In this document: piece by piece, positions 26,573 through 35,991 of the stretch | Layout of the letters: each line of letters starts with the position of its first letter | Position numbering within the stretch: position 1 is the first letter of the stretch | From: Methanoregulaceae archaeon | GTDB lineage: Archaea; Halobacteriota; Methanomicrobia; Methanomicrobiales; Methanospirillaceae | NCBI GenBank assembly: GCA_015660885.1 | Contig: JACTUB010000014.1 | Span: 1 to 64,000, forward strand | DNA length: 64,000 nt | Direction: 5' to 3' | Translations under genes and position numbers: made by a program | The notes under the pieces: model-generated | What the model was told of the DNA's origin: nothing | The model's input: only the letters and a program-made list of their open reading frames with translations | Database searches by the model: none

Positions 26573-28468
26573 TTATTCCTCCAGTGTCGAGATGTCCCCG
26601 GGATCAATGCCCATCTCTTTTGCCTTCAGCACCCGGCGCATGATCTTGCCACTGCGGGTTTTTGGTAACTTTTCAACGAATTCAATTTCATGGGGCATTG
26701 CAATTGGCCCAAGGGTAATACGTACATGGTGGAGCAAATCCTGCATCAGATGATCACTTGGCAGATTTCCGACACGAAGAATCACAAAAGCTTTGATGGA
26801 ATTTCCTTTAATCGGATCCGGCTTTCCGATAACCGCAGCTTCTGCAACAGCATGATGGGACACCAGTGCACTTTCAACCTCGGCCGTTCCGATATTGTGG
26901 CCGGAAACTATTATGATATCATCGGCACGCCCGAGAATCATAATATAGTCATCTTTGCCTTTGACTGCGAGATCGCCCGCCGTGTAAAGGTTATCAATGG
27001 TGTACCAGTATTTACGATACCGTTCATCGTCCTTATATAACGTCCTGAGCATAGCCGGCCATGGCGATTTGATAACAAGGAATCCCATCGTGTTCGCCGG
27101 CACAGGATTTCCGGTTTTATCAACGACATCCGCTGTGACACCGGGAATCGGTTTTCCTGCAAATCCCGGGCGCATTTTTTCGCCCATCATGGTGGTGATC
27201 AGCAGCATTCCCGTCTCCGTCTGCCACCAAGTATCGACAATGGGGCACCTGTCCTTTCCAATCACATGATAGTACCATTCGAATGCCTCAGGGTTGAGAG
27301 GTTCACCAACTGACCCGATGATCCGCAGCGAGTTCAGGTTGTACTTGTTGGGCCAGCTCTCGCCCATTTTCATGAACGTACGGATGGCAGTTGGGGCTGT
27401 ATACAGGATCGTAATTTTCTGCTCCTCAATGAGATTCCACCAGCTTCCTGCATCCGGATAATCCGGGGTCAGTTCGGTAATAAAAACGGTGGCGCCGACA
27501 GCAAGCGGCCCGTAGACGATATAACTGTGCCCGGTGACCCAGCCCGGATCGGCAGTACACCAGAAAATATCGTTGTCCTTGATATCAAAGACATATTTGC
27601 TCGTGTAATGCGTCCCGACCATGTACCCGCCACAGGTATGCACCACCCCTTTGGGCTTTCCCGTGGACCCGCTCGTGTACAATATGAAAAGCGGATCCTC
27701 CGCATCCATGACTTCGGGCGGGCATTCATCGGAAACACCCTCCATCACCGCGTAGAAATCCAGCTCGAGAGTCGGGTGTATATCAACCGGAGGGTCCCTC
27801 CTCCGGAGCACGATGACATGCTCTACCGTCGGTGCATTAATTATCGCTTCATCTACAATTGCCTTCAGCTGTATTGCCTTTCCCCGGCGGACTGCGACAT
27901 CTGCGGTTATTACAACCTTTGCCTCAGCGTCCTGAATCCGCATGTTTAGTGCTGTTGCACCAAATCCGCCGAATACCACACTGTGTGTTGCACCGATCCG
28001 TGCACAAGCCAGCATTGCAATAACCTGTTCCGGTACAAGCGGCATGTAAATACAGACACAGTCGCCCTTTTTCACCCCCATTTTCTTTAATGCATTTGCA
28101 AAGCGAGCTACGTGGGAGAGAAGTTTCTGGTACGTGTAAATACGCTCAACCCCTCCCTCCCCACGCCAGATGATGGCGACCTTGTTGCGCCGATGATCGT
28201 TGACATGGCGGTCAAGGCAGTTTGCAGTAATGTTCAGTTTTGCATTAGTGAACCACCTTGCATAGGGGTAATTCCATTCCCTGACTGCATCCCAAGGCCG
28301 GATCCACTCGAGCTCGCCAGCCATTTTGGTCCAGAATGCATCCGGATCTGCCAGGAATTTCCTGTAAGCTTTCTGGTAATCTCCCATCCACGCATTTTTT
28401 TTATACCGTGGGTCAGGTAGGTAATATTTCACATCCTCGATGAGTTTGACATTAAAATCCTCGGTCAT
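26573..28468 (-). CDS. acs: Acetyl-CoA synthetase (AMP-forming)
   Basis: This 631-residue enzyme has the normal length of the Acs family. It makes acetyl-CoA from acetate, ATP and CoA. LYTSGSTGKPKGVVH is the P-loop-like motif, TWWQTETGM the adenine-binding block, GRADDIIIVSGHNIGTAEVE the hinge, and KTRSGKIMRRVL (Lys about 608) the catalytic and acetylation-regulated lysine. Start at ATG 28468, with GGGGGA upstream and a TATA box at 28510-28519 placed so that an ATG at 28507 could not be transcribed. It is followed by satP. Confidence 0.95.
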   Translation of the reverse strand: MTEDFNVKLIEDVKYYLPDPRYKKNAWMGDYQKAYRKFLADPDAFWTKMAGELEWIRPWDAVREWNYPYARWFTNAKLNITANCLDRHVNDHRRNKVAIIWRGEGGVERIYTYQKLLSHVARFANALKKMGVKKGDCVCIYMPLVPEQVIAMLACARIGATHSVVFGGFGATALNMRIQDAEAKVVITADVAVRRGKAIQLKAIVDEAIINAPTVEHVIVLRRRDPPVDIHPTLELDFYAVMEGVSDECPPEVMDAEDPLFILYTSGSTGKPKGVVHTCGGYMVGTHYTSKYVFDIKDNDIFWCTADPGWVTGHSYIVYGPLAVGATVFITELTPDYPDAGSWWNLIEEQKITILYTAPTAIRTFMKMGESWPNKYNLNSLRIIGSVGEPLNPEAFEWYYHVIGKDRCPIVDTWWQTETGMLLITTMMGEKMRPGFAGKPIPGVTADVVDKTGNPVPANTMGFLVIKSPWPAMLRTLYKDDERYRKYWYTIDNLYTAGDLAVKGKDDYIMILGRADDIIIVSGHNIGTAEVESALVSHHAVAEAAVIGKPDPIKGNSIKAFVILRVGNLPSDHLMQDLLHHVRITLGPIAMPHEIEFVEKLPKTRSGKIMRRVLKAKEMGIDPGDISTLEE

Positions 28469-28509
28469 GTAGTCCCCCAATTCTACATTATTAATCATGT
28501 TAAACATTG

Positions 28510-28519
28510 TATATAAAAT
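28510..28519 (-). promoter_or_regulatory. TATA box of the acs-satP operon
   Basis: The minus strand reads TTTTATATAC, about 45 bases before the acs ATG, predicting a leader of roughly 20 bases with the GGGGGA ribosome-binding site. Confidence 0.6.
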
Positions 28520-28686
28520 TTGGTAAAAAACCCGGTGTAAAAAGAGTTATCACAATAATATTCGCCGGATTAAATGGGAATAAGTTCGACGTGTAAAGTT
28601 TGAATACCTTTTAATTCCGGGTTTTTTGTTAAAAAAGCGAAGGATATAACAAGAATTATCTATCCGGATTTTTCAATATAGGATTG

Positions 28687-29601
28687 ATGCTGAAAAAATT
28701 TAAAGGGAGCCTGCTTGGTGCAGCAATCGGTGATGCTCTTGGTATGCCGAACGAAAGCACCGCCCCAAACCTGAACAAGATGAAATATGGTTACCGGCGC
28801 CCGTATAAGGGTCATCCAAACGAAGGTCTGAATCCCGGTCAATATACAGATGACACCCAACTGATGATTCTGGTAGCCACACTCATCGCTGATGGAAAAT
28901 ATAATGAAGAACGGTATTCATCTGCACTCCACGAGCTCTACGCTCAGGGGAATCTTCGCTTTCCTGACGGATCGGTTTCAGCGGTTTGCGAGGATAATGT
29001 CAAAAAAAATGCTCCCCGGAAAGGAGTCAAATCAACAACATCAGGATGCCTTCCAATTGCAATCCCGTTCGGATTGACATTTCCTGATATAAATGAGGGA
29101 AGTGAACGGGCGGTGCGTGCATGCAATGTAACTCATACCCATCCGGCAGCGCATGCTGCAGTATCAACTTTTACTTCTCTCATCTATCACGCGCTCCACA
29201 ACGCGCCCGATCCTGTTGAACAAGCGCTTGAGAAGGCACAGGATGAAGATGAGGTACTCGGCGGAAAAATAAGAAACGCCCTTGTTCTGGAAAAAGAGGG
29301 AATGGATATCGAAACTGCGTTACTAAAAATTGGAAATGACGTGTCGGTATTCCAGACTCTCCCGATCGCCATTTTCCTTATCAGAAGATATTCTTATCCA
29401 CCAGATCTCCTCACGGTAGCCGCAAATGCCGGTGGAAACACTGATACCATCGGTCTTATCTGTGGTGCATATCTTGGCGCCGCTCAGGGAATCGATGCAC
29501 TGCCTTCAGATTTATTGGAAGGACTCGAAGACAGGCAGCGGATTGAACTGCTTGGGCAACGGTTATTCTCACTCTATCAGCATAAACTCGAGCAAATGTA
29601 A
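28687..29601 (+). CDS. ADP-ribosylglycohydrolase family protein
   Basis: This 304-residue protein has the all-helical DraG/ARH fold that uses two Mg ions. The metal sites are visible as GDALGMPNE with QYTDDTQLM (Asp55, Asp56) and AGGNTDTIG (about 247-255). It may remove ADP-ribose from protein or nucleic acid, or act on a related substrate; no DraT transferase is nearby, so a nitrogenase-control role is not supported by context. Start at ATG 28687, preceded by an in-frame TTG that is unlikely. It stands alone between acs and argC. Confidence 0.88.
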   Translation: MLKKFKGSLLGAAIGDALGMPNESTAPNLNKMKYGYRRPYKGHPNEGLNPGQYTDDTQLMILVATLIADGKYNEERYSSALHELYAQGNLRFPDGSVSAVCEDNVKKNAPRKGVKSTTSGCLPIAIPFGLTFPDINEGSERAVRACNVTHTHPAAHAAVSTFTSLIYHALHNAPDPVEQALEKAQDEDEVLGGKIRNALVLEKEGMDIETALLKIGNDVSVFQTLPIAIFLIRRYSYPPDLLTVAANAGGNTDTIGLICGAYLGAAQGIDALPSDLLEGLEDRQRIELLGQRLFSLYQHKLEQM

Positions 29602-29794
29602 ATTTTTTTTGCAACCGATCAGATCATGCTCAGTTCGCTCAAATGTGCGGCATGCATGATGAACGGTTTTCAGTCAGTCTCCGGATAAGTGAGACAGACC
29701 CGTTTTTTTATTCTTTTAATATTTCCTGCATTTTATGTATTTTAAAACAGACGGGCTTAAAAACCATTAAATTTTTACAACCGGATATTCTTTT

Positions 29795-30781
29795 ATGAAA
29801 ATTGCGATTATCGGGGCTTCCGGTTATGCCGGTGGCGAGCTGATTCGCCTCCTTGTCCACCACTCCACCGCAGAGGTCACCTGTGCAACGTCCCGAAAAC
29901 TAGCAGGAACATCCCTTGATCAGGTTCATCCCCACCTTAAGGGGTTTACTGATCTCAAATTTGAAAACCTGGATACCGATGCTATTGATGCGGATGTTGC
30001 ATTCCTTGCAGTTCCCCACACTGCTGCAATGCTCCATGCAGGCAAACTCCTGTCGAGAGGAATAAAGGTTGTAGATCTCAGCGCTGATTACCGGTTACCC
30101 AAAGAGATCTTTGAGAAGGTGTACGGGGTCACGCATTCTGATTATTTCGTTGCACCTTACGGGATACCGGAACTTCATCGGAAGGAGTGCATTAACGTGA
30201 AGTTCGTTGCAAACCCCGGATGTTTCCCAACCGGGGCAACCCTGGCAGCAGCTCCCCTGGCAAAATATGCCCATACAATAATATTTGACTCAAAGACCGG
30301 GGTGAGCGGAGCTGGTGACAATCCCTCTGCAACTACGCACTATCCAAATGTAGGGGATAATATCGGACCCTACAAGTGGACATCGCATCGCCATCTCGCT
30401 GAAATGAAACAGGAACTTTTGCGCCTCGGTTCAGCAGCGAAATGTTATTTCACTCCACATCTTGTGCCGGTCAACCGTGGTATTCTTACCACTGCCCATA
30501 TCCTCCTCGATGAACCCATGCAGCAGAAAGATGTCGAGAAGATCTATCGTGATTTCTACAACGGCGAATATTTTATCCGGTACCAGAAGCCTTCACTAGC
30601 TGCCGTCCGCGGAAGCAATTTCTGTGATATCATGGTCGAGAGCGAAGGATTGCGTGTCGTGGCAATTTCTGCAATCGACAACCTTGTCAAGGGGGCAAGT
30701 GGCCAGGCAATTCAGAATATGAACCTGATGTGTGGTTTTAAGGAACAGGACGGGCTTGTCGGAGCAGGTATGCTGCCGTAG
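29795..30781 (+). CDS. argC: N-acetyl-gamma-glutamyl-phosphate reductase
   Basis: This 328-residue enzyme makes the third step of arginine synthesis, reducing acetylglutamyl phosphate with [21 protein letters not shown] is the dinucleotide loop, [17 protein letters not shown] holds the catalytic Cys (about 143), and [11 protein letters not shown] and [14 protein letters not shown] carry the catalytic His and substrate contacts. [14 protein letters not shown] ends it. It heads an arginine cluster argC-CBS-argJ-argB with small gaps, so it is probably the first gene of one operon. A TTAAATTTT element about 25 bases upstream is a plausible TATA box. Confidence 0.96.
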   Translation: MKIAIIGASGYAGGELIRLLVHHSTAEVTCATSRKLAGTSLDQVHPHLKGFTDLKFENLDTDAIDADVAFLAVPHTAAMLHAGKLLSRGIKVVDLSADYRLPKEIFEKVYGVTHSDYFVAPYGIPELHRKECINVKFVANPGCFPTGATLAAAPLAKYAHTIIFDSKTGVSGAGDNPSATTHYPNVGDNIGPYKWTSHRHLAEMKQELLRLGSAAKCYFTPHLVPVNRGILTTAHILLDEPMQQKDVEKIYRDFYNGEYFIRYQKPSLAAVRGSNFCDIMVESEGLRVVAISAIDNLVKGASGQAIQNMNLMCGFKEQDGLVGAGMLP

Positions 30782-30791
30782 GTGACTAACG

Positions 30792-31286
30792 ATGCTGGTT
30801 AAAAACGCAATGACAAAAGATCCGGTTGTGTGCACTACTGAAACGTCTCTCCGTGAGGCAGTAGGCTTGTTGAGGAAGCATCATATTGGCGGGCTTCCCG
30901 TTATGGAAGGAACGGAACTCGTTGGCATGCTCACAGAATCAGATCTCATCTCTCTCCTTGAATCCGAAAGGATCTCTGATGACCTTTGGTTGCCATCCCC
31001 TTTCGAGATTATCGAGATCCCCATTCGGGAATATATCAACTGGGAGAAGACAAAGCATGCACTTCGCAATATCGGGGATATGAAGGCAAAAAAGGTAATG
31101 ACCCGCCGGGTCATCACCGCAACTGAGAATATGGATATCGAATCAGCTGCCGCGCTGATGCTCAAAGAAGGAATTGCACGTTTACCGGTAATGCGGAAGA
31201 AAAAACTTGTCGGGATTCTGACCAGGGCGGATATTATTAATGCAGTTGGATCATCACAACCTGTCAAAGAGGGAGCTGATACCTGA
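30792..31286 (+). CDS. CBS-domain pair protein
   Basis: This 164-residue protein is made of two CBS motifs (about 1-55 and 97-155), the adenosine-ligand-binding regulatory unit. MLVKNAMTKDPVVCTTETSL and KVMTRRVITATENMDIESAA start the two repeats, each ending in a GMLTESDLISL or GILTRADIINA block. It has no attached enzyme domain. Its place inside the arginine operon, ten bases after argC and one base before argJ, suggests it senses nucleotide or SAM state for that pathway, but this is inference from position. Confidence 0.85.
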   Translation: MLVKNAMTKDPVVCTTETSLREAVGLLRKHHIGGLPVMEGTELVGMLTESDLISLLESERISDDLWLPSPFEIIEIPIREYINWEKTKHALRNIGDMKAKKVMTRRVITATENMDIESAAALMLKEGIARLPVMRKKKLVGILTRADIINAVGSSQPVKEGADT

Positions 31287-31287
31287 A

Positions 31288-32445
31288 ATGACCTTTCGGA
31301 GTATCTGTGCAGTAAAGGGCGTCAAGACCTACGGGATGAAAGAAGGGAAGTTCGGTCTGGCACTTATCAGTGCAAGCGGAACGGCGGCAGGTGTGTTTAC
31401 CGAAAACCTTGTCAAAGCAGCCCCTATCGAACTGATGCGCAAACAGATCAAAAAAGGGACTATGGAAGCATTAATCGCGAACAGCGGGTGTGCCAATGCA
31501 TATACCGGAAAAAGAGGATATGCAGATACTATCGCGATGACGGAGTTTGCCGGTTCTGCACTGAATGTTGAACCGGATCTGGTTGGTGTTGCCAGTACTG
31601 GCGTTATCGGACGATACCTCGATCTCCCTCTCATTCAACACCAGTGTGAGGAAATAGCACCTAAGATGGATCGTACCCCGGAAGCTGAAACTCTCACCGC
31701 ACAGGCCATTATGACGACCGATACGTTTCCTAAACACGCACTCGTGCAAAAGGAAACGTTCACCATTGGGGGAATTACCAAGGGAAGCGGCATGATAGCG
31801 CCGAACATGGGAACAATGCTTGCATTTATCTATACCGACGTGGATATCGGCGCAAAACCACTGTTACAAGCACTCAGACAGGCTACCAGACGGACATTCA
31901 ACCGCGTTGTTGTTGATGGGGATATGAGCACGAACGATATGGCACTTTGCACAGCGACAGGAGAGACAGGAAAGGTAAACCCAGCGGAGTTCTCTCCTGC
32001 TCTTGAGGAGTGCTGCCGTTCGCTTGCCCGGCAGATCGCGGCAGATGGTGAAGGTGCGACAAAATTAATTGAGGTGACTGTTAAAGGAGCGCAAAAGGAA
32101 GAGGCGGCTGCAAAAGTCGCTCGCACAATTATTGAGTCACCGCTGGTAAAAACCGCTGTTTATGGAGAAGATCCAAACTGGGGAAGAGTAATTGCAGCTG
32201 CCGGACGTGCAGGTGTTGATTTCGATCCAAATGCAGTCTCACTCTGGATAAGTGACGAAAATACAAGGTACCCCCTTGTCAGTTCCGGGGAGATAATCGC
32301 AAATCTGAAGAAGGCAAAAGAGGTGATGCGCGGCCGGAAAGTGATCTTTATCCTTGATCTTGGTACCGGTAAAGAAGAAGCAACAGCCTGGGGCTGCGAT
32401 CTGACTGAACGCTATGTCGAGATTAATGGGAGGTACACCACATGA
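31288..32445 (+). CDS. argJ: Glutamate N-acetyltransferase / ornithine acetyltransferase
   Basis: This 385-residue enzyme transfers the acetyl group from acetylornithine back to glutamate, making the arginine pathway cyclic. It is an Ntn-type protein that cleaves itself before the nucleophilic threonine, here Thr176 in [23 protein letters not shown] forms the oxyanion region, [13 protein letters not shown] and [17 protein letters not shown] are further signatures. Start at ATG 31288, right after the CBS stop. Its stop overlaps the argB start. Whether it is bifunctional (also using acetyl-CoA) cannot be read from the sequence. Confidence 0.95.
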   Translation: MTFRSICAVKGVKTYGMKEGKFGLALISASGTAAGVFTENLVKAAPIELMRKQIKKGTMEALIANSGCANAYTGKRGYADTIAMTEFAGSALNVEPDLVGVASTGVIGRYLDLPLIQHQCEEIAPKMDRTPEAETLTAQAIMTTDTFPKHALVQKETFTIGGITKGSGMIAPNMGTMLAFIYTDVDIGAKPLLQALRQATRRTFNRVVVDGDMSTNDMALCTATGETGKVNPAEFSPALEECCRSLARQIAADGEGATKLIEVTVKGAQKEEAAAKVARTIIESPLVKTAVYGEDPNWGRVIAAAGRAGVDFDPNAVSLWISDENTRYPLVSSGEIIANLKKAKEVMRGRKVIFILDLGTGKEEATAWGCDLTERYVEINGRYTT

Positions 32446-33317
32446 TGAAACGCGAAGATGTGCTTATAGAAGCGCTTCCCTATATCCAGCAGTTCCATGG
32501 GAAGACCATCGTAATCAAGCTCGGAGGGCACGCAATGGTCGATCCGGTTGTCCTCGAAAATGCAATCCGTGACGCAGTACTTCTCCATTATGTGGGAATT
32601 CGCGTTGTTCTTGTGCATGGAGGGGGGCCGGAGATCAGCGAGAAGATGAAGGCGATGGGTAAGGAGTCCGTCTTTGTCGGGGGTCTGAGGGTAACGGATC
32701 AGGAAACACTCGAGATCGCCCAGATGGTTCTTGTCGGTAAGATCAACAAAGGTATCGTTTCCCTGATTGCAAAATGCGGTGCACGGGGTGTCGGTCTTTC
32801 CGGGAGTGACGGGAACCTGATCATCGCGAAGAAAATGGATCTCCAGAGGGTCGATGTCGGGGGAATTCAGAGAGAAGTCGATCTCGGCCATGTGGGGGAG
32901 ATTGAATGGATAGATCCCGCGATCCTAAACACTCTCCTCGAAAAAAACTACATACCTGTAATATCTCCCATCGCAATAGATCGTTCCGGTGGCAGCTTAA
33001 ACATCAATGCAGATACGGCAGCTGGCGATATCGCGGTCGCACTCAAGGCCTACAAACTTATCAATATGACAGATGTCGACGGAGTCATGGACAAAGGCCG
33101 GACAAAGGTATTCCGGAAACTTACAATCACTGAGGCTAATGAACTGCAGAAATCCGGGGCAATTGGCGAGGGTATGATCCCGAAAGTGAATTCCGTGATC
33201 AAGGCAGTAGAAAACGGTGTCTGCTATGCTCATGTCATTAACGGGAATGTAGAACATAACCTGATCCTCGAACTTTTTACCCGTGACGGAGTAGGGACAA
33301 TGATCTCCCGGAAATAA
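32442..33317 (+). CDS. argB: Acetylglutamate kinase
   Basis: This 291-residue amino acid kinase phosphorylates N-acetylglutamate. [13 protein letters not shown] gives the ATP-binding Lys and glycine loop, [11 protein letters not shown] the substrate site, [19 protein letters not shown] the acetylglutamate contacts, and [20 protein letters not shown] the second nucleotide block. The start ATG 32442 overlaps the argJ stop (ATGATG) and has GGGAGGT seven bases upstream. A basic N-terminal helix extension, seen in arginine-inhibited ArgB, is short here, so feedback control is uncertain. The cluster lacks argD, argF, argG and argH. Confidence 0.96.
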   Translation: MMKREDVLIEALPYIQQFHGKTIVIKLGGHAMVDPVVLENAIRDAVLLHYVGIRVVLVHGGGPEISEKMKAMGKESVFVGGLRVTDQETLEIAQMVLVGKINKGIVSLIAKCGARGVGLSGSDGNLIIAKKMDLQRVDVGGIQREVDLGHVGEIEWIDPAILNTLLEKNYIPVISPIAIDRSGGSLNINADTAAGDIAVALKAYKLINMTDVDGVMDKGRTKVFRKLTITEANELQKSGAIGEGMIPKVNSVIKAVENGVCYAHVINGNVEHNLILELFTRDGVGTMISRK

Positions 33318-33388
33318 TATTTTCGTATTTACCCATCAGGCATTTTATTAAGGGAGTAATCTACAAAAAAGTACAGGAGATTTCCGGG

Positions 33389-33814
33389 ATGGACAAAACA
33401 ATAAAAATTGTTGTTGCTGTGCTTGTCGTGGTGTTTCTCGGGGGCGCATTCTTATTCGTCAGCCCGCTCATGAAACCAGCATCACCCGCACTATCAGGAA
33501 ATGATGTTTCAGGCGCCGGTAATGTCACCGTCCTTTTCTTTTATGGTGAAGAGTGTCCGCATTGCCATAACGTGATGCCATTCATCCAGAATATTTCAAA
33601 AAAATATCCCGAGGCAAATTTCCAGATGCTTGAGGTATGGCATAATGAGACCAATTCTGCCTTCTCCGCCTCGTTAAACCAGAAACTGGGCATTCAAAAC
33701 CCCGGGGTTCCGGAAATAATTGTGGTCGGGAATAATACTCCTCTGATCGGCGATCGTGATATTCCTGCATACCTCGAAGGTGTTATTCTCGAACAATTAA
33801 AAAAAAAGCAGTAA
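33389..33814 (+). CDS. Membrane-anchored thioredoxin-fold protein (zero-frame product)
   Basis: This 141-residue protein has an N-terminal membrane anchor (about 6-30) and an extracytoplasmic thioredoxin-like domain with the redox site FFYGEECPHCHNV (CPHC). It ends LKKKQ, TAA at 33812. The region before the stop contains TTA AAA AAA AAG, a run of nine A. Reading -1 from there continues without a stop into a second copy of the same domain and a CcdA-like membrane domain. This product may thus be the short form of a longer fused protein. Its sequence is closely collinear with the second domain, for example KKYPEANFQMLEVWHNETN here against DKYPELHIDMREIYHNATN there. Confidence 0.85.
   Translation: MDKTIKIVVAVLVVVFLGGAFLFVSPLMKPASPALSGNDVSGAGNVTVLFFYGEECPHCHNVMPFIQNISKKYPEANFQMLEVWHNETNSAFSASLNQKLGIQNPGVPEIIVVGNNTPLIGDRDIPAYLEGVILEQLKKKQ
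33802..33808 (+). promoter_or_regulatory. Candidate -1 ribosomal frameshift site A_AAA_AAG
   Basis: The heptamer A AAA AAG lies in the frame of the upstream gene, inside a run of nine A at 33799-33807, four bases before that gene's TAA. It is the same heptamer used in E. coli dnaX. The -1 frame is open from 33760 to 34896. No strong downstream hairpin was seen and the SD-like GAAGGTG is about 20 bases upstream, farther than in dnaX. Transcription slippage on A9, or a plain one-base indel, would also join the frames. Confidence 0.5.
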
Positions 33815-34896
33815 CTGATGAAACGGAATTAAATAAGACCTCACCCAATTCGAATGTCACATCACTAAATGCAACTATCAGCGCAATTTTTTTTTATGGT
33901 GATGGCTGCAGTCATTGCGAAAATGTAAAACCGGTTTTAGCTGATCTCTCCGATAAATACCCGGAACTGCATATCGATATGCGGGAAATTTATCATAATG
34001 CCACAAACCTTGAAAAATTTACCGTAATGAACAGCCAGTATGGTATTGAAAATTCAGGAATCCCTACCATCTTTATCGGTGCAGATGCTCTTGTCGGGGA
34101 TATCAATATAAAAGATCATTTTGAAGAAAAAATTCTTGAAGAAAAACAACGGCTTCTCTCGTGTAATATCACCTCGCCGAATTCTACGGCTGTTATTTCG
34201 AAAGGCTGCCTTCCATCCGCAAGCACCCTGACCATTCAGCTCGTCATCATTTCTGCGTTGATTGACAGTATCAATCCCTGTGGGTTATCAGTCCTGATAT
34301 TTCTGTTAATTTCAATATCTGCCATAGCAAACACAAGGCGTATCCTTCTTATCGGGGGCACCTACATTGCGGCAGTGTTTATATTTCACCTGTTCACCGG
34401 TATCGGATTGTTCTCTTTTATCTCCTTATCTGGATTTTCAAAGGGGCTTTCCCTTCTTGGTGCTGCCATAGCCATTGTCCTTGGAATTATTACTCTCTCA
34501 GATGTGCTGAGGAACCGGGAAGAATTTCTTTTGTCGATACCGGAATCAAAGAAAAGTGTTATCGGGCACTATGTGAGGGCAGCTTCATTTCCTGCAGCTT
34601 TTGTGCTGGGTATTCTGTCCGGATTATTCGGTTTTTCCTGTACCGGGGGAATTTATATCAGTATCCTCGGTCTTATGGGCCGGGAATTTTCCCTTATGAG
34701 TGGCCTGCCGTACCTGGTCCTTTATAATACCGTATTTGTGATACCCCTGGTCCTGGTTCTCATTCTCGCTGCCTATGGAATACCCATGGAGCATGCAAAT
34801 ACCTTGAAAATCAGGTATCGCCGCATCTTACGGATAATTGTGGGGATGGCGATGATTGCTCTGGGAATAATCATATTTTCTGGGTGGTTGGGGTAA
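33808..34896 (+). CDS. Second thioredoxin domain fused to CcdA/DsbD-like membrane domain; no start codon of its own
   Basis: This frame gives AVTDETELNKTSPNSNVTSL, then a thioredoxin-like domain with FFYGDGCSHCENV (CSHC), then a polytopic domain of six helices of the CcdA/DsbD type: DSINPCGLSVLIFLLISIS with the NPC cysteine and SGLFGFSCTGGIY with its partner cysteine. Such proteins carry electrons from cytoplasmic thioredoxin across the membrane. Between the upstream stop in this frame (33757-33759) and ATG 33979, which lies past the CSHC motif, there is no ATG, GTG or TTG. Translation therefore seems to need a -1 shift from the preceding frame, giving a fused product of about 502 residues. 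A broken start or an indel are alternatives. Confidence 0.8.
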   Translation, partial: AVTDETELNKTSPNSNVTSLNATISAIFFYGDGCSHCENVKPVLADLSDKYPELHIDMREIYHNATNLEKFTVMNSQYGIENSGIPTIFIGADALVGDINIKDHFEEKILEEKQRLLSCNITSPNSTAVISKGCLPSASTLTIQLVIISALIDSINPCGLSVLIFLLISISAIANTRRILLIGGTYIAAVFIFHLFTGIGLFSFISLSGFSKGLSLLGAAIAIVLGIITLSDVLRNREEFLLSIPESKKSVIGHYVRAASFPAAFVLGILSGLFGFSCTGGIYISILGLMGREFSLMSGLPYLVLYNTVFVIPLVLVLILAAYGIPMEHANTLKIRYRRILRIIVGMAMIALGIIIFSGWLG

Positions 34897-34911
34897 TGAG
34901 CGGCAGGTTCG

Positions 34912-35196
34912 TCAGGGAAGGTTCCCCTCACCGGAACAGTCCCTTTGCCGGTCCTCGCTCATGGTAATGAGAATATCAAAAATTTTCTGAACTGCCACCG
35001 GATCAATTTTACATTCCACCGCCCGATTAAAAGCCGATTCAAGAACTTCAGCAGTCCGCTGCTCATCATGGATCGGAATTCCTGTATTGATCTTGATCTT
35101 TGCGATGTCTTTGGCATAATTCTGTCGCAGTGCGATAAGACGGATAATCTCCCTGTCTAATTTTGTAATATCAGCGCGTATCCTGTCCAGAGACAT
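34912..35196 (-). CDS. Chorismate mutase (AroQ type)
   Basis: This 94-residue all-helical enzyme converts chorismate to prephenate for phenylalanine and tyrosine. MSLDRIRADITKLDREIIRL starts the long first helix with the catalytic Arg; RQNYAKDIAKIK has the catalytic Lys; DEQRTAEVLES and the third helix (VQKIFDILITMSEDRQRD) follow. Start at ATG 35196. The frame stays open upstream to 35712, but that extension is antisense to the metalloprotease gene and is not coding. A TATATAT stretch sits immediately upstream of the ATG, closer than normal, so the true promoter is unclear. Confidence 0.88.
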   Translation of the reverse strand: MSLDRIRADITKLDREIIRLIALRQNYAKDIAKIKINTGIPIHDEQRTAEVLESAFNRAVECKIDPVAVQKIFDILITMSEDRQRDCSGEGNLP

Positions 35197-35293
35197 ATAT
35201 ATACATATCCGATATTTCACAATAAACATAATCGTCCGGTCCCCAACACCAAAGCAGATAACAGAGAAACACCCTATTTTATCAGGTGGTTTT

Positions 35294-35941
35294 ATGCTCG
35301 AACGCATATCCCGACGTGAAGAATTTGATCTTTTTGTAGCCTGGATCGCGATCTCTCTTGCATTTGCGATTATTTTTCTCCGTGGCATTGGACGGGCAGA
35401 CCCGGTTATTGCTCTGTTATTCCTCGGTATATCCCTGTTTACCGTTGGTATCGGATTTATCCTCCACGAGATGGCGCACAAATTTACCGCAATAAAATAT
35501 GGTTTCTGGGCAGAATTCCGGAAAGATAATATTATGCTTGTCGTAGCGGTCGCTCTTGCTGCCCTTGTGGGGGTTGTCTTTGCAGCTCCTGGTGCAACAG
35601 TAATATATGATATCAACGGCCGGGGCATCAGCCGGGAACAGAACGGGAAAATATCAGTTGTAGGACCCTTAGTCAATCTCTTGCTTTGTATACCCTTTGC
35701 CGCACTGCTCATCTATGGGGGCGGTGGTATGTCTGTTACCGGTAACATGGTCACGATGATCGGAATGATTGGATTACAGGTGAATGCGATGATCGCCGCG
35801 TTCAATATGCTTCCCGTGAGTGTTCTTGACGGCAAAAAGGTATTTGCGTGGAATAAAGCTGTATTTGTAATAATGATTCTTGCAGCATTCGGTGCGCTGC
35901 TGGTCTCATTCTATCCCGAGGCCTTCTCTAGCATTCTTTAA
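35294..35941 (+). CDS. Site-2 protease-like membrane metalloprotease (M50)
   Basis: This 215-residue protein with several membrane helices carries HEMAH (His58, Glu59, His62), the zinc motif of M50 proteases, in GIGFILHEMAHKFTAIKYG. The later NMLPVSVLDGKKVF (about 178-191) supplies the third ligand Asp in the LDG block. Such minimal S2P-like proteins cut membrane substrates or are structural homologues; no PDZ or CBS domain is present. It is divergent from the chorismate mutase gene across about 97 bases. No partner anti-sigma-like protein is visible nearby. Confidence 0.87.
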   Translation: MLERISRREEFDLFVAWIAISLAFAIIFLRGIGRADPVIALLFLGISLFTVGIGFILHEMAHKFTAIKYGFWAEFRKDNIMLVVAVALAALVGVVFAAPGATVIYDINGRGISREQNGKISVVGPLVNLLLCIPFAALLIYGGGGMSVTGNMVTMIGMIGLQVNAMIAAFNMLPVSVLDGKKVFAWNKAVFVIMILAAFGALLVSFYPEAFSSIL

Positions 35942-35991
35942 GGCATTTTCTATTAACAGAAAAATTTTAAAAATTGAGGAGAAAAAAATTC

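Noticed and set aside
34912..35712. A long N-terminal extension of the chorismate mutase frame
   Set aside because: The added 172 residues are antisense to the M50 protease; the mutase starts at ATG 35196.
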